In this document: positions 47,580 through 55,816 of the stretch, piece after piece
Layout: each line of letters begins with the position of its first letter
Position numbering within the stretch: the stretch's first letter is position 1
Origin: Gammaproteobacteria bacterium
Lineage (GTDB): Bacteria > Pseudomonadota > Gammaproteobacteria > Burkholderiales > Burkholderiaceae_C
Assembly: GCA_018828125.1 (NCBI GenBank)
Contig: JAHJWB010000008.1
Span: 37,685-101,684 of the forward strand
Direction: 5' to 3'
Length of the DNA stretch: 64,000 nucleotides
Notes under the pieces: model-generated
The model's database searches: none
Told to the model about the DNA's origin: nothing
What the model saw: the letters and a program-made list of their open reading frames with translations, nothing else
Made by a program: the position numbers and the translations under genes

Positions 47580-48005
47580 ATGAAGATTGAAATCCCCGAG
47601 GTCAAGAAGCTGGTGTTCGAAATGCGCTTCCCGGTGCGCTGGGGCGACATGGATGCCATGGGCCACGTCAACAACACGGTGTATTTCCGCTACCTTGAAA
47701 CAGCGCGCATCGATTGGATGGTGTCGGTGGGCTGCAACCCCGACCCGCGCGGGCAGGGGCCGGTCATCGTCAATGCGTTCTGCAACTTCTACAAGCAGCT
47801 GGAATACCCGTCCGATGTGCTGCTCAAGCTCTACGTCAGCGACCCGGTCCGCACTACGTTCGAGACCTGGGGCACCATGGAGCGGGTGGACGAGCCGGGC
47901 GTCATCTGCGCAGCGGGTGGCGCGACCACCATCTGGGTGGACTTCCCGCAGCAGAAGGCGGCGCCTTTGCCCGACTGGATGCGGGCACTGGTCACCGGCG
48001 ACTGA
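47580..48005 (+). CDS. Acyl-CoA thioesterase, 4HBT hot-dog fold
   Basis: 141 aa. VRWGDMDAMGHVNNTVYFRYLETARIDWM is the 4HBT/YbgC-type signature, with the catalytic Asp in WGDMDAMGH. Hydrolyses acyl-CoA thioesters, probably short-chain or hydroxybenzoyl-type. It sits directly behind the SDR as a two-gene unit and ends at repeat copy 7. Confidence 0.92.
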   Translation: MKIEIPEVKKLVFEMRFPVRWGDMDAMGHVNNTVYFRYLETARIDWMVSVGCNPDPRGQGPVIVNAFCNFYKQLEYPSDVLLKLYVSDPVRTTFETWGTMERVDEPGVICAAGGATTIWVDFPQQKAAPLPDWMRALVTGD

Positions 48006-48007
48006 AA

Positions 48008-48070
48008 ATTTGAAGTAAATAGGGCTCCAGCGCTTATTGAATAAGCGCTGGTAGCTATCAAATCAGTAGT
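48008..48070. repeat. Short palindromic intergenic repeat, copy 7
   Basis: AAATAGGGCTCCAGCGCTTATTGAATAAGCGCTGGTAGCTATCAAATCAGTAG between convergent genes; stem CAGCGCTTATT/AATAAGCGCTG is perfect. Closest relative of the copy inside the Bug gene at 54758. Confidence 0.85.
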
Positions 48071-48086
48071 AAATGCGGCAAAGCGC

Positions 48087-48659
48087 TTACTTCTGCTTGG
48101 GCACCCGTCCCATCAGATAGAACTCGGGGTTGGGCTGCATGCCCGCAAAGCTGGCCATGCGGTTGGACAGGCCAAAGAACGCGGTGATGGCCGCGATGTC
48201 CCAGATGTCCTCGTCGTCAAAACCATGGGCGTGCAGGGCCACAAAGTCTGCATCCTCGACCTCGTGGCTGCGCTGACAGACCTTCATCGCAAAGTCGAGC
48301 ATGGCGCGCTGTCGCGGGGTGATGTCGGCCTTGCGGTGATTCACTGCGACCTGGTCGGCCACAAACGGTTTTTTCTCGTAGATGCGCAGGATGGCGCCGT
48401 GCGCCACCACGCAATACAGGCACTGGTTGGCCGCACTGGTGGCGGTCACGATCATCTCGCGCTCGCCCTTGGTCAGGCTGCCTTCTTCTTTCAACATGAG
48501 TGCGTCGTGGTACGCAAAGAATGCGCGCCATTCGGCCGGGCGGCGTGCGAACGCCAGGAACACGTTGGGGATGAAGCCTGCTTTCTCCTGCACTTCCACG
48601 ATGCGTGCGCGGATATCTTCAGGCAGGGTGTTCAGGTCGGGGAAGGGGTAGCGGCTCAC
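48087..48659 (-). CDS. AhpD-like alkylhydroperoxidase / peroxidase-related protein
   Basis: 190 aa. Carboxymuconolactone decarboxylase/AhpD fold with the redox CLYC motif in AANQCLYCVVAHGAIL, as in AhpD and related peroxidase-associated enzymes. The full-length form has two CMD-like repeats. No signal peptide. Substrate of such stand-alone proteins is generally unknown. Confidence 0.88.
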   Translation of the reverse strand: MSRYPFPDLNTLPEDIRARIVEVQEKAGFIPNVFLAFARRPAEWRAFFAYHDALMLKEEGSLTKGEREMIVTATSAANQCLYCVVAHGAILRIYEKKPFVADQVAVNHRKADITPRQRAMLDFAMKVCQRSHEVEDADFVALHAHGFDDEDIWDIAAITAFFGLSNRMASFAGMQPNPEFYLMGRVPKQK

Positions 48660-48740
48660 GGGGGATCTCCTTGGCTGTGTTGTGTAGTGGCTGCCAGTAT
48701 CAGCGATGCACTCTACGCATGAAACTGGCGCGGCCTATGC

Positions 48741-48832
48741 CAGTGCACCCGTGGAGCCGGCTTCGCCGGTCCATCGGGTGCGTCCCCCTCAGGGGGAGAA
48801 CGCCGCCAGGCGGCTCAGGGGAGCCTTGGAGC
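48741..48832. repeat. GC-rich intergenic repeat family 2, copy 2
   Basis: CACCCGTGGAGCCGGCTTCGCCGG, GGGTGCGTCCCCCTCAGGGGGAG and GGCGGCTCAGGGGAG follow in the same order as at 11991-12067. Lies between the AhpD-like gene and a 9-bp tandem array, in a 315-bp gap without a gene. Confidence 0.7.
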
Positions 48833-48873
48833 AGATAACAAAACTTTTCTGGCGTTGTTGTTGCAGCGTCTTG

Positions 48874-48916
48874 TCGTACTACTCGTACTACTCGTACTAC
48901 TCGTACTACTCGTACT
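48874..48916. repeat. 9-bp tandem repeat (TCGTACTAC)x4.8
   Basis: Four exact copies of TCGTACTAC (48874, 48883, 48892, 48901) and a partial fifth (TCGTACT) beside repeat family 2 and downstream of the IclR gene. Short variable-number type repeat, not CRISPR-like. Confidence 0.9.
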
Positions 48917-48974
48917 GCCTGCGACGCAGCGCCTAGCCAGAACCGCCTCGCTGAGTTTTGTTCTCTGCTCTTGT

Positions 48975-49799
48975 TCACGGATGCCATTGCGTGGCCCGCA
49001 CCGGGCTTTGCGCTGGCGCGGCGGTGTTGCCTGCCAGGGCATACGACAGCTGGGTGGCGGCGGCGATCACGGTGTGCGCCAGTGCTTCGAGTTTTTCAGC
49101 GGGCAGGCGCGATGCCGGGCCGGAGATGCACACCGAGCCCATCAGCCGCCAGTGCATGCCAAACACCGGTGCGGACACCGTGGCCACGCCCTGTTCGCGC
49201 TCGCCGATGGACCAGTGGTAGCCCTTCTTGCGGATCTCTTCGTAGGCCTTGCCCGGCTCACCCGAAAACGCCAGGATCACGCGGCCTGGCGAGCCCTTGT
49301 CCAGCGGCAGGCCTTCGCCCATGCGTGCGTGGTGGCGCAGCGCCTGCGGGCCCTCCACACGCACGAGGCAGGTGCGCACATTGCCCTCGCGCACGTAAAA
49401 GGCCGCGCTTTCGCCCGTGGCGTGGGTCAGTTGGCGCAGCGCGGGTTCCAGCACGTTCTGCACGTCAAAACCAGCCTGGTAGCGCGCCCCCAGCCAGCCA
49501 GCAGCCGGGCCCAGGCGCCAGTCGCCGTCTTCGCGCTGCACCATGAAGCCCGACTGCGCCAGCGTTCGCGCCAGGCGCAGCACCGTGGTCTTGTGCAGGC
49601 CGCAGCGGCGGCTCAGCTCGGCCAATGGCAGGCTGGATTCGCCCAGCGTAAATGCCTCCAGCACCTGCAGCGCGCGGGTCACGGCAATCACGCCACCGGC
49701 CGTTGGCGAGTCCGCGTCGCCTTCAGGGGATGGCTGGGGCGCGACTTTGGAGACGGGGGATGGGCGGGGCGCTTTCACCGGAGGGCGTGTGTTGCTCAT
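48975..49799 (-). CDS. IclR-family transcriptional regulator
   Basis: 274 aa from the ATG at 49799. IclR HTH about residues 30-95 (ALQVLEAFTLGESSLPLAELSRRCGLHKTTVLRLARTLAQSGFM), then effector domain about 110-260 with YHWSIGEREQGVATVSAPVFG. Divergent from the Bug/lactonase cluster, so its probable local repressor/activator. The upstream frame extension to 50018 is Ala-rich and would run into the promoter region of the Bug gene, hence excluded. Confidence 0.93.
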   Translation of the reverse strand: MSNTRPPVKAPRPSPVSKVAPQPSPEGDADSPTAGGVIAVTRALQVLEAFTLGESSLPLAELSRRCGLHKTTVLRLARTLAQSGFMVQREDGDWRLGPAAGWLGARYQAGFDVQNVLEPALRQLTHATGESAAFYVREGNVRTCLVRVEGPQALRHHARMGEGLPLDKGSPGRVILAFSGEPGKAYEEIRKKGYHWSIGEREQGVATVSAPVFGMHWRLMGSVCISGPASRLPAEKLEALAHTVIAAATQLSYALAGNTAAPAQSPVRATQWHP

Positions 49800-49809
49800 G
49801 GCGGATTGC

Positions 49810-49826
49810 GTTTCATTGTTCGAAAC
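49810..49826. promoter_or_regulatory. IclR operator candidate GTTTC-N7-GAAAC
   Basis: GTTTCATTGTTCGAAAC, perfect 5-bp arms, lies 10 bp from the IclR start in the IclR/Bug divergent gap. A further TGAAAC follows at 49841. Confidence 0.6.
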
Positions 49827-49935
49827 GGCATTGTATGGGTTGAAACGACTGCCTAAAGTTGCGCCTGCGTACTGCCACTGTGTGGACTGCACAGGTTGCG
49901 GCGCTGAACGACCAACAACATCACGGAGACAAACC

Positions 49936-50937
49936 ATGCCAGTTCCATCGCTTTCCTGCGCCCTGGGCGCGCGGCTGTGCGCAGCGCTGCTGGGCGCGGC
50001 TGCCCTTGCCGCCCCCACCCTGGTGGCGGCCCAGGCGGCCTACCCATCCAAATCCATCCGCCTTATCGTGCCGTTTCCGCCCGGCGGCGGCACCGACATG
50101 ATTGCGCGCACCGTGGCGCAGAAGATTGCCGACCAGAACCAGTGGACGCTGGTGGTGGACAACCGCCCCGGCGCGGGTGGCAACCTGGGTGTGGATGCCG
50201 CCAGCAAGGCGCCCGCTGATGGGTACACGCTGGTGATGGGGCAGACCAGCAACCTGGCCATCAACCCCTCGCTGTACGCCAAGCTGCCATACGACCCGCT
50301 CAAGGACCTGGCGCCTGTGGCGCTGGTTTCGTCCTCGCCCATCGTGATGGCCGTGCGCACCAGTTCACCGTACAAGACCTTTGCCGATTTATTGGCGGCC
50401 GCCAAGGGCAAGCCTGACCACATCACACTGGGCTATTCGGGCAACGGCACTGTGGCGCACCTGTCGGGCGAGCTGGTGCAGAACGCAGCGGGCATCAAGC
50501 TGCGCCACATTCCGTACAAGGGCGCCGCGCAGGCCATGACCGATGTGGTGGGCGGGCAGATTGATCTGTACATGTCGTCCGTGCCTACGCTCTTGGGGCA
50601 GGTGCGCAACGGCAAGCTGCGCGTGCTGGCCATTACCTCGGCCCAGCGCAGCAGCCAGTTGCCCGACACCCCCACGCTGGCCGAGTCCGGCTACAAGGGT
50701 TTCGAGGCGGTGACCTGGTTTGGCATCCTTGCGCCTGCGGGCACGCCTGCACCCATCGTCGCGCAGCTGAACAAGGCCATCAACCAGGCCTTGCAGCACC
50801 CGGAGGTCGCAGAAAAGCTGCGTTCTGAAGGCGGCGATGTTCTGGGTGGAACGGCCGAACAGTTCGGCCAGCTGCTGCGCACCGAAGTGCCACGCTGGGC
50901 CAAGATCGTGAAGGACTCGGGCGCCAGCCTGGACTGA
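49936..50937 (+). CDS. Bug/TctC-family solute-binding protein 1 of the IclR cluster
   Basis: 333 aa from the ATG at 49936 (GGAG upstream). Signal MPVPSLSCALGARLCAALLGAAALAAPTLVAAQA; mature AYPSKSIRLIVPFPPGGGTDMIARTVAQKIADQNQWTLVVDNRPGAGGNLG. Hallmark GYSGNGTVAHLSGELVQ and HIPYKGAAQAMTDVVGGQIDLY. First of four such proteins in the cluster, divergent from IclR. None has a TctAB permease partner in the window. Confidence 0.93.
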   Translation: MPVPSLSCALGARLCAALLGAAALAAPTLVAAQAAYPSKSIRLIVPFPPGGGTDMIARTVAQKIADQNQWTLVVDNRPGAGGNLGVDAASKAPADGYTLVMGQTSNLAINPSLYAKLPYDPLKDLAPVALVSSSPIVMAVRTSSPYKTFADLLAAAKGKPDHITLGYSGNGTVAHLSGELVQNAAGIKLRHIPYKGAAQAMTDVVGGQIDLYMSSVPTLLGQVRNGKLRVLAITSAQRSSQLPDTPTLAESGYKGFEAVTWFGILAPAGTPAPIVAQLNKAINQALQHPEVAEKLRSEGGDVLGGTAEQFGQLLRTEVPRWAKIVKDSGASLD

Positions 50938-51005
50938 GCCCCTGAATCCCTGAGAGCTGCCGCCCTCCCGGCTGCCCCCTCCACTCCTCTTTGCAGGCCC
51001 TCGCC

Positions 51006-51914
51006 ATGTCCAGCGAAAGCATTGCTACGCCGGTTCCTTTTTCGGCCGGTATGGGTGCGCCCCGCGCCGCATTGCCAGCGGGTGCCTGCGACTGCCACGT
51101 GCATGTGTACGACCAGCGTTTTCCCGCAGCGCCGCTTGCCAGGTTGCTGCCGCCCGATGCCTCGGCACAGGACTACGCAGCGCTGCAGCGGCGCATTGGC
51201 ACCGCACGGGTTGTGCTGGTCACGCCGTCGACCTACGGCAGCGACAACCGCTGCCTGCTTGACGGGCTGACCGCGCTGGGCGCCATGCGCATTGAGGCGC
51301 GCGGCGTGGCGGTGGTGGATGGGACGGAAGGCGATGCCGAGCTGCAGCACCTGCATGCCGCCGGTGTGCGTGGCGTGCGGCTGAACCTGTCGCTGGGCGT
51401 GTCGGGTTCGGTGGATTCCATCGTGCCGCTGGCTCATCGCATTTTGCCCCTGGGCTGGCACCTGCAATTGCTGATGCCGCCTGAACTGCTGGCAGAGCAG
51501 GGGGCCGTGCTGCGCCAATTGCCGGTGCCCCTGGTGTTTGACCACTTCGGGCGCATCGCGCCCGCGCAGGCCGGGCGCCATCCCGCACACGCGGTGCTGC
51601 TTGCGCTGCTGCAGAGCGGGCGCGCGTGGGTAAAGCTGTCGGGCGGCTACATCGTGAGCAGCGTGCATTCGGTGGAAGACCCGCTGCTCGACGGGCTGGC
51701 CGCCAGCTACCTGCGCTGTGCGCCCGGGCGTGTGCTGTGGGGCAGCGACTGGCCCCACGCCACCGCATCTGCCGGTGTGCAGCCCCTGCCGGACGACGCG
51801 CGCCAGGTAGACCGCCTCATCGACTGGACCGACGCCGCGGGCGGCCCCGCGCTGCTGCGCCAGGTGCTGGTGGACAACCCGCAAGCGCTGTACGGCTTTG
51901 GCAGCCGGATGTGA
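51006..51914 (+). CDS. LigI-like amidohydrolase (lactonase), paralogue 1
   Basis: 302 aa from the ATG at 51006. Amidohydrolase-2 TIM barrel: H31-x-H33 in GACDCHVHVYD, VTPSTYGSDNRCLLDGL, VFDHFGRIAPAQAG, and WGSDWPHA. Pattern and length are those of 2-pyrone-4,6-dicarboxylate lactonase (LigI) and D-galactarolactone isomerase relatives. Hydrolyses or isomerises a lactone of a dicarboxylic/aldaric acid. A second paralogue with HxH at the same positions is at 56777. Confidence 0.87.
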   Translation: MSSESIATPVPFSAGMGAPRAALPAGACDCHVHVYDQRFPAAPLARLLPPDASAQDYAALQRRIGTARVVLVTPSTYGSDNRCLLDGLTALGAMRIEARGVAVVDGTEGDAELQHLHAAGVRGVRLNLSLGVSGSVDSIVPLAHRILPLGWHLQLLMPPELLAEQGAVLRQLPVPLVFDHFGRIAPAQAGRHPAHAVLLALLQSGRAWVKLSGGYIVSSVHSVEDPLLDGLAASYLRCAPGRVLWGSDWPHATASAGVQPLPDDARQVDRLIDWTDAAGGPALLRQVLVDNPQALYGFGSRM

Positions 51915-51948
51915 CAGCCCCCTTTTTGAATTTTTGGAGATCACCATC

Positions 51949-52947
51949 ATGACCACCACCTCCCGTCTTCTTCCACGCATCGCCCGTCGCAGCCTGCTGG
52001 CCCTGGGGGCCGCCGTGTTGGCCGCCCCTGTATGCGCTCAGACCGAGTGGCCCGGCGGCAAGCTCATCACCTGGGTGGTGCCGTACCCCGCAGGCGGCAG
52101 CACCGATGTGCTGGGCCGCAACATTGCGCAGCGCCTGGGCCCGATGCTGTCGACCAACGTGATCGTGGACAACAAGGCGGGCGCCACCGGCACCATTGGC
52201 GCTGCCTTCGTGGCCAAGGCGCAGCCAGACGGCTTGACGCTGCTGGGCACCTCGATTGGCCCGCAGGCCATTGCGCCCCACCTCATGGCCAAACTGCCGT
52301 ACGACCACATCACTGCGTTCGAACCTGTGATCACCATCGGCACCATTCCGCACATTCTGGTGGTGGGGCCCAACCAGCCGTTCAAGACCGTGGGCGATCT
52401 GCTGGCCGCTGCCAAGGCGCAGCCGGGCAAGCTCGCGTTTGCCTCGGGCGGCAACGGCACCATCTTGCAAATGCAGGGCGAACTGCTGCAGCAGCAAACC
52501 GGGGCGCGCTTCATCCACGTGCCCTACAAGGGGGACACGCCTGCGCTGCAGGACACGCTGGCCGAGCAGGTGCAGTTCATGTTTGCTCCGGCCGCGGCTG
52601 CGCTGCCCCATGTGCAGGCGGGCAAGCTGCGCGCGCTGGCCGTCACGTCGGCCCTGCGCCTCAAGTCGCTGCCCGCCGTGCCCACGATGGGCGAGATGGG
52701 AATGAAGGACTTTGTGGTCGAGCAATGGCAGGCCGTTTTTGCGCCCGCCAAGACACCTGCGCCCGTGGTGCAGCGCCTGAACCAGGAGATCAACAACGCC
52801 CTGAAAGACCCCGCCGTGGTCGCCCTGGCCGACAAGCTGGGCGTGACGCTGGTGGGCGGCACGCCCCAGCAGCTGGGCGACCTGCAAAAGGCCGACTCCG
52901 CCAAGTGGGCCAAGGTCATCAAGGACGGAAATATCAAGGCCGACTGA
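51949..52947 (+). CDS. Bug/TctC-family solute-binding protein 2 of the IclR cluster
   Basis: 332 aa from the ATG at 51949. Signal with Arg pair (RIARRSLLALGAAVLAAPVCAQ), then TEWPGGKLITWVVPYPAGGSTDVLGRNIAQRLGPMLSTNVIVDNKAGATGTIG. Family blocks FASGGNGTILQMQGELLQQ and HVPYKGDTPALQDTLAEQVQF are present. Lies 34 bp after the first lactonase and 88 bp before the RraA gene, probably one transcript. Confidence 0.92.
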   Translation: MTTTSRLLPRIARRSLLALGAAVLAAPVCAQTEWPGGKLITWVVPYPAGGSTDVLGRNIAQRLGPMLSTNVIVDNKAGATGTIGAAFVAKAQPDGLTLLGTSIGPQAIAPHLMAKLPYDHITAFEPVITIGTIPHILVVGPNQPFKTVGDLLAAAKAQPGKLAFASGGNGTILQMQGELLQQQTGARFIHVPYKGDTPALQDTLAEQVQFMFAPAAAALPHVQAGKLRALAVTSALRLKSLPAVPTMGEMGMKDFVVEQWQAVFAPAKTPAPVVQRLNQEINNALKDPAVVALADKLGVTLVGGTPQQLGDLQKADSAKWAKVIKDGNIKAD

Positions 52948-53035
52948 TGGGCGCGGTGCACCCGGCACTGAATCCCTGCAGCTGTGGCGCCAGCCTTTCC
53001 ACTCCATTCTTTTTTCTTACCCAACGAACTCCACC

Positions 53036-53722
53036 ATGAGCCAACTCCCCGAAATCATCCGTGACATCGAACGCGTGAGCGCCGAGGTCGTCAGCAAAGC
53101 TGCCACCTTCCAGGCCGCCATCCTGGCCGACGTGGCCGGGCGCCGCGGCACCCTGCACAGCCGCGTGGCCCCTGTGCACCACAGCATGAAGGTGGCGGGG
53201 CCCGCGTTTACCGTGGAGGTGCGCCCCGGCGACAACCTCATGATCCACGCCGCCATCGCGCTGGCCCAGCCGGGCGATGTGCTGGTCATCGACGGCAAGG
53301 GCGACCAGACCGCCGCATTGATGGGCACGCTGATGCTCAGCGCCTGCAAGAAGCGCGGCCTGGCCGGTGTGATCGTGGACGCCGCCATCCGCGACAAGCT
53401 GGAACTGCTGGAGCTGGACTTCCCCATATTCAGCGCGGGTTTCAACCCGGCAGGCCCCACCAAGTATGTGCCTGGCCGCATCAACCACCCCATCAGCGCC
53501 GGTGACGCGGTGGTGAGCGCGGGTGACCTGGTGGTGGGCGACGCCGATGGTGTGGTGGTCATCGAGCGCGAGAAAGCCCCCGCCATGCTGGCACTGGCCG
53601 ACAAGAAGGTGGCCGACGAGGCGGCCCGCATCGAGGCCATTGCGCGGGGCGACACGGCATCGAAATGGCTGCCCGCCGCATTGCGCGCTGCTGGCGTGCT
53701 CAAAGAGGGGGAGTCGCTGTGA
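53036..53722 (+). CDS. RraA-like aldolase (4-hydroxy-4-methyl-2-oxoglutarate / CHA type)
   Basis: 228 aa. RraA fold: DVAGRRGTLHSRVAPVHHSMKVAGPAFTVEVRPGDNLMIHAAIALAQPGDVLVIDG and the G-x(20)-R-D metal/substrate motif GTLMLSACKKRGLAGVIVDAAIRD with R119, D120. These enzymes cleave 4-carboxy-4-hydroxy-2-oxoadipate or 4-hydroxy-4-methyl-2-oxoglutarate to pyruvate and a second oxo acid. Overlaps the next gene by 4 bp (GTGA). Confidence 0.88.
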   Translation: MSQLPEIIRDIERVSAEVVSKAATFQAAILADVAGRRGTLHSRVAPVHHSMKVAGPAFTVEVRPGDNLMIHAAIALAQPGDVLVIDGKGDQTAALMGTLMLSACKKRGLAGVIVDAAIRDKLELLELDFPIFSAGFNPAGPTKYVPGRINHPISAGDAVVSAGDLVVGDADGVVVIEREKAPAMLALADKKVADEAARIEAIARGDTASKWLPAALRAAGVLKEGESL

Positions 53723-54654
53723 ACACGATCATCGTCACTGGCGCCGACCTGGCGCAACCAGCCCTGGACCTGCTCGCGGGTTACGAAGTTGTCTATGCAG
53801 GCAAGACGCCCACCGAAGACGACCTGGTCGCCCTGTGCCGCGTACACAACCCCGTGGCCATCATCGTGCGCTACGGCAAAGTGGGCGCGGCGGTGATGGA
53901 CGCGGCGCCCGCGCTCAGGGTCATCTCCAAGCACGGCAGCGGCACCGACACCATCGACAAGGTGGCCGCCCAAGCGCGTGGCATCGAGGTGGTGGCTGCC
54001 GCAGGCGCCAATGCTGCCGCCGTGGCCGAGCAAGCGCTGGCGCTGCTGCTGGCCTGCGCCAAGTCGGTGGTGGCGCTGGATGCGCGCATGCACGCGGGCC
54101 ACTGGGACAAGGCCACGCACAAGAGCCTGGAGCTCGGTGGCCGCACCGTGGGCCTGGTGGGCCTGGGCGCCATCGGGCTGCGTTTTGCCAAGATGGCCGA
54201 TGCGATCGGCATGCGCGTGATTGGCTTCGACCCGTTTGCCAGAAATCTGCCGGACTACGTGCAGAGCGTCAGCCTGGAAACCCTCTGGCGCGAGTCCGAT
54301 GCGATTTCGCTGCACTGCCCGCTGACCGACGAGAACCGGAGCATGCTGAATGCCACCACACTGGCGCAGTGCAAGCGCGGCGTGATCGTGGTGAACACTG
54401 CGCGCGGCGGGCTCATCGATGAGACAGCGTTGCTGCAGGCTGTGCGGTCGGGCCAGGTGATGTCCGCCGGGCTGGACAGCTTTGCGGTGGAGCCCATGGT
54501 GGCGGGCCACCCCTTCCACGGCGAGAAGCATTTCATCCTGAGTCCACACATTGGTGGCGTGACGAGCGACGCTTACGTGAACATGGGCGTTGGGGCGGCC
54601 CGCAATCTGCTGGCAGTGCTGGCGCGCACGCCCGGCGAGGTGGCCGTGGCCTGA
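53719..54654 (+). CDS. D-2-hydroxyacid dehydrogenase
   Basis: 311 aa from a GTG that overlaps the RraA stop. NAD-dependent; Rossmann motif VGLVGLGAIGLRFAKMADAIGMRVIGFDP, catalytic R229 (NTARGGLID), E258 (SFAVEP) and H277 (LSPHIGGVT). Reduces a 2-oxo acid or oxidises the D-hydroxy acid, a natural partner for an aldolase releasing pyruvate-like products. Second-last of the coupled pair; 91 bp to the next Bug gene. Confidence 0.91.
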   Translation: MNTIIVTGADLAQPALDLLAGYEVVYAGKTPTEDDLVALCRVHNPVAIIVRYGKVGAAVMDAAPALRVISKHGSGTDTIDKVAAQARGIEVVAAAGANAAAVAEQALALLLACAKSVVALDARMHAGHWDKATHKSLELGGRTVGLVGLGAIGLRFAKMADAIGMRVIGFDPFARNLPDYVQSVSLETLWRESDAISLHCPLTDENRSMLNATTLAQCKRGVIVVNTARGGLIDETALLQAVRSGQVMSAGLDSFAVEPMVAGHPFHGEKHFILSPHIGGVTSDAYVNMGVGAARNLLAVLARTPGEVAVA

Positions 54655-54745
54655 GCCGCGGCGCGCCACTCAGGCAATCAACACCACCACATGGCCGGAC
54701 AGCACCCCCGGCCCATCAAAAGATAAGAGACAGGAGACAAGAGAC

Positions 54746-55744
54746 ATGACAACAATTTTTAGATCAAATAGGGCTCCAGCGCTTTTCCATCAAGCGCTGA
54801 TAGCTATCGCTTTGATAGCTTCTGGTGCTGCAGGGGCGCAAACTGCGTACCCGCAAAAGCCCGTGAAGCTGGTGGTGGGCTTTGCCGCAGGCGGCCCCAC
54901 CGACGTGGTGGCGCGCGCGTTTGCCGACCATGCCAGCCGTGTGCTCGGCCAGCCCTTTGTGGTGGACAACAAGCCCGGTGCCAACACCATCCTGGCCGCC
55001 CAGGCCGTGGCCAGCGCGCCGGCCGATGGCTACACCCTGCTGTTTGGCGCCACCAACCACACCATGATCCCCGGGCTTTACAGCGGGCGGGTGAAGTTCG
55101 ATGCGGTGAAGTCGTTCAAGCCGCTGTGCACCGTGGCCACCAGCCCCACGGTGCTGGTGGTGGGGCCGGCCCTGCCGGTGAAGTCGCTGGGCGACTACAT
55201 GGCCAGTGCGCGCAAGGAGCCAGGGCGGCTGTCTGCTGGAACAGCGGGCGTGGGCAGCTCAGGCCACTTTGCCACCGAGGTGTTTGCCCGCGCCAACGCC
55301 CTGAAGCTGAACCACGTGCCTTACAAAGGCGCCGCGCCCGTGGTGACGGACCTGGTGGGAGGCCAACTCGACAGCTCGTTTGCCACGCTGGGCTCGGTGC
55401 TGTCGCAGATCAAGAGCGGCAAGCTCACCGCGCTGGCCGTGGCGTCGCCCAAGCGGTCTTCGCTGCTGCCCGATGTGGCCACGTTTGCCGAGGCGGGTGG
55501 CGGCAATTATTCGGCCGATGCCTGGTATGGCCTGCTGGCCCCTGCAGGCCTGGACGACGCCATCGCCCAGCAACTGGAACGCGTGGCAACCGACTTCGCC
55601 AAAAGCCCTGCCGCCGCTGACAAGCTGCGCGGCCTGGGGCTGGACGCCGATACCACCTGCGGCAGCGCCTTTGCCAGCCAGGTGAGTCGCGAGGTCGTCA
55701 CGTACACCCAGATTGCGCGCGACCTGGACCTCAAGGCAGATTGA
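54746..55744 (+). CDS. Bug/TctC-family solute-binding protein 3, repeat-derived signal peptide
   Basis: 332 aa from the ATG at 54746 with CAGGAG upstream. Mature part QTAYPQKPVKLVVGFAAGGPTDVVARAFADHASRVLGQPFVVDNKPGANTILAAQA, then HVPYKGAAPVVTDLVGGQLDSSF. The signal peptide (MTTIFRSNRAPALFHQALIAIALIASGAAGAQ) is coded for by a copy of the short palindromic repeat at 54758-54820: its stem and TATC/GATAGC arms read as RAPALFHQALIAIALIAS. No TctAB partner. Confidence 0.92.
   Translation: MTTIFRSNRAPALFHQALIAIALIASGAAGAQTAYPQKPVKLVVGFAAGGPTDVVARAFADHASRVLGQPFVVDNKPGANTILAAQAVASAPADGYTLLFGATNHTMIPGLYSGRVKFDAVKSFKPLCTVATSPTVLVVGPALPVKSLGDYMASARKEPGRLSAGTAGVGSSGHFATEVFARANALKLNHVPYKGAAPVVTDLVGGQLDSSFATLGSVLSQIKSGKLTALAVASPKRSSLLPDVATFAEAGGGNYSADAWYGLLAPAGLDDAIAQQLERVATDFAKSPAAADKLRGLGLDADTTCGSAFASQVSREVVTYTQIARDLDLKAD
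54758..54820. repeat. Short palindromic repeat inside a CDS (copy 8)
   Basis: AGATCAAATAGGGCTCCAGCGCTT-TTCCAT-CAAGCGCTGATAGCTATCGCTTTGATAGCT. The CAGCGCTT/AAGCGCTG stem is kept, but the loop bases that would give a TAA in copy 7 are changed so that the frame stays open. It encodes residues 5-25 of the Bug signal peptide. Confidence 0.85.
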
Positions 55745-55816
55745 CCTGCCAGCCGACTGTCCTGCCGGGCTGCCACGGCCCGGTTTGCAAAATTTCAATT
55801 GTTCGAGGAGACATTC

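Noticed and set aside
48874..48916. Tandem array as a CRISPR
   Set aside because: Units are 9 bp, directly joined without spacers, and no cas genes are near.
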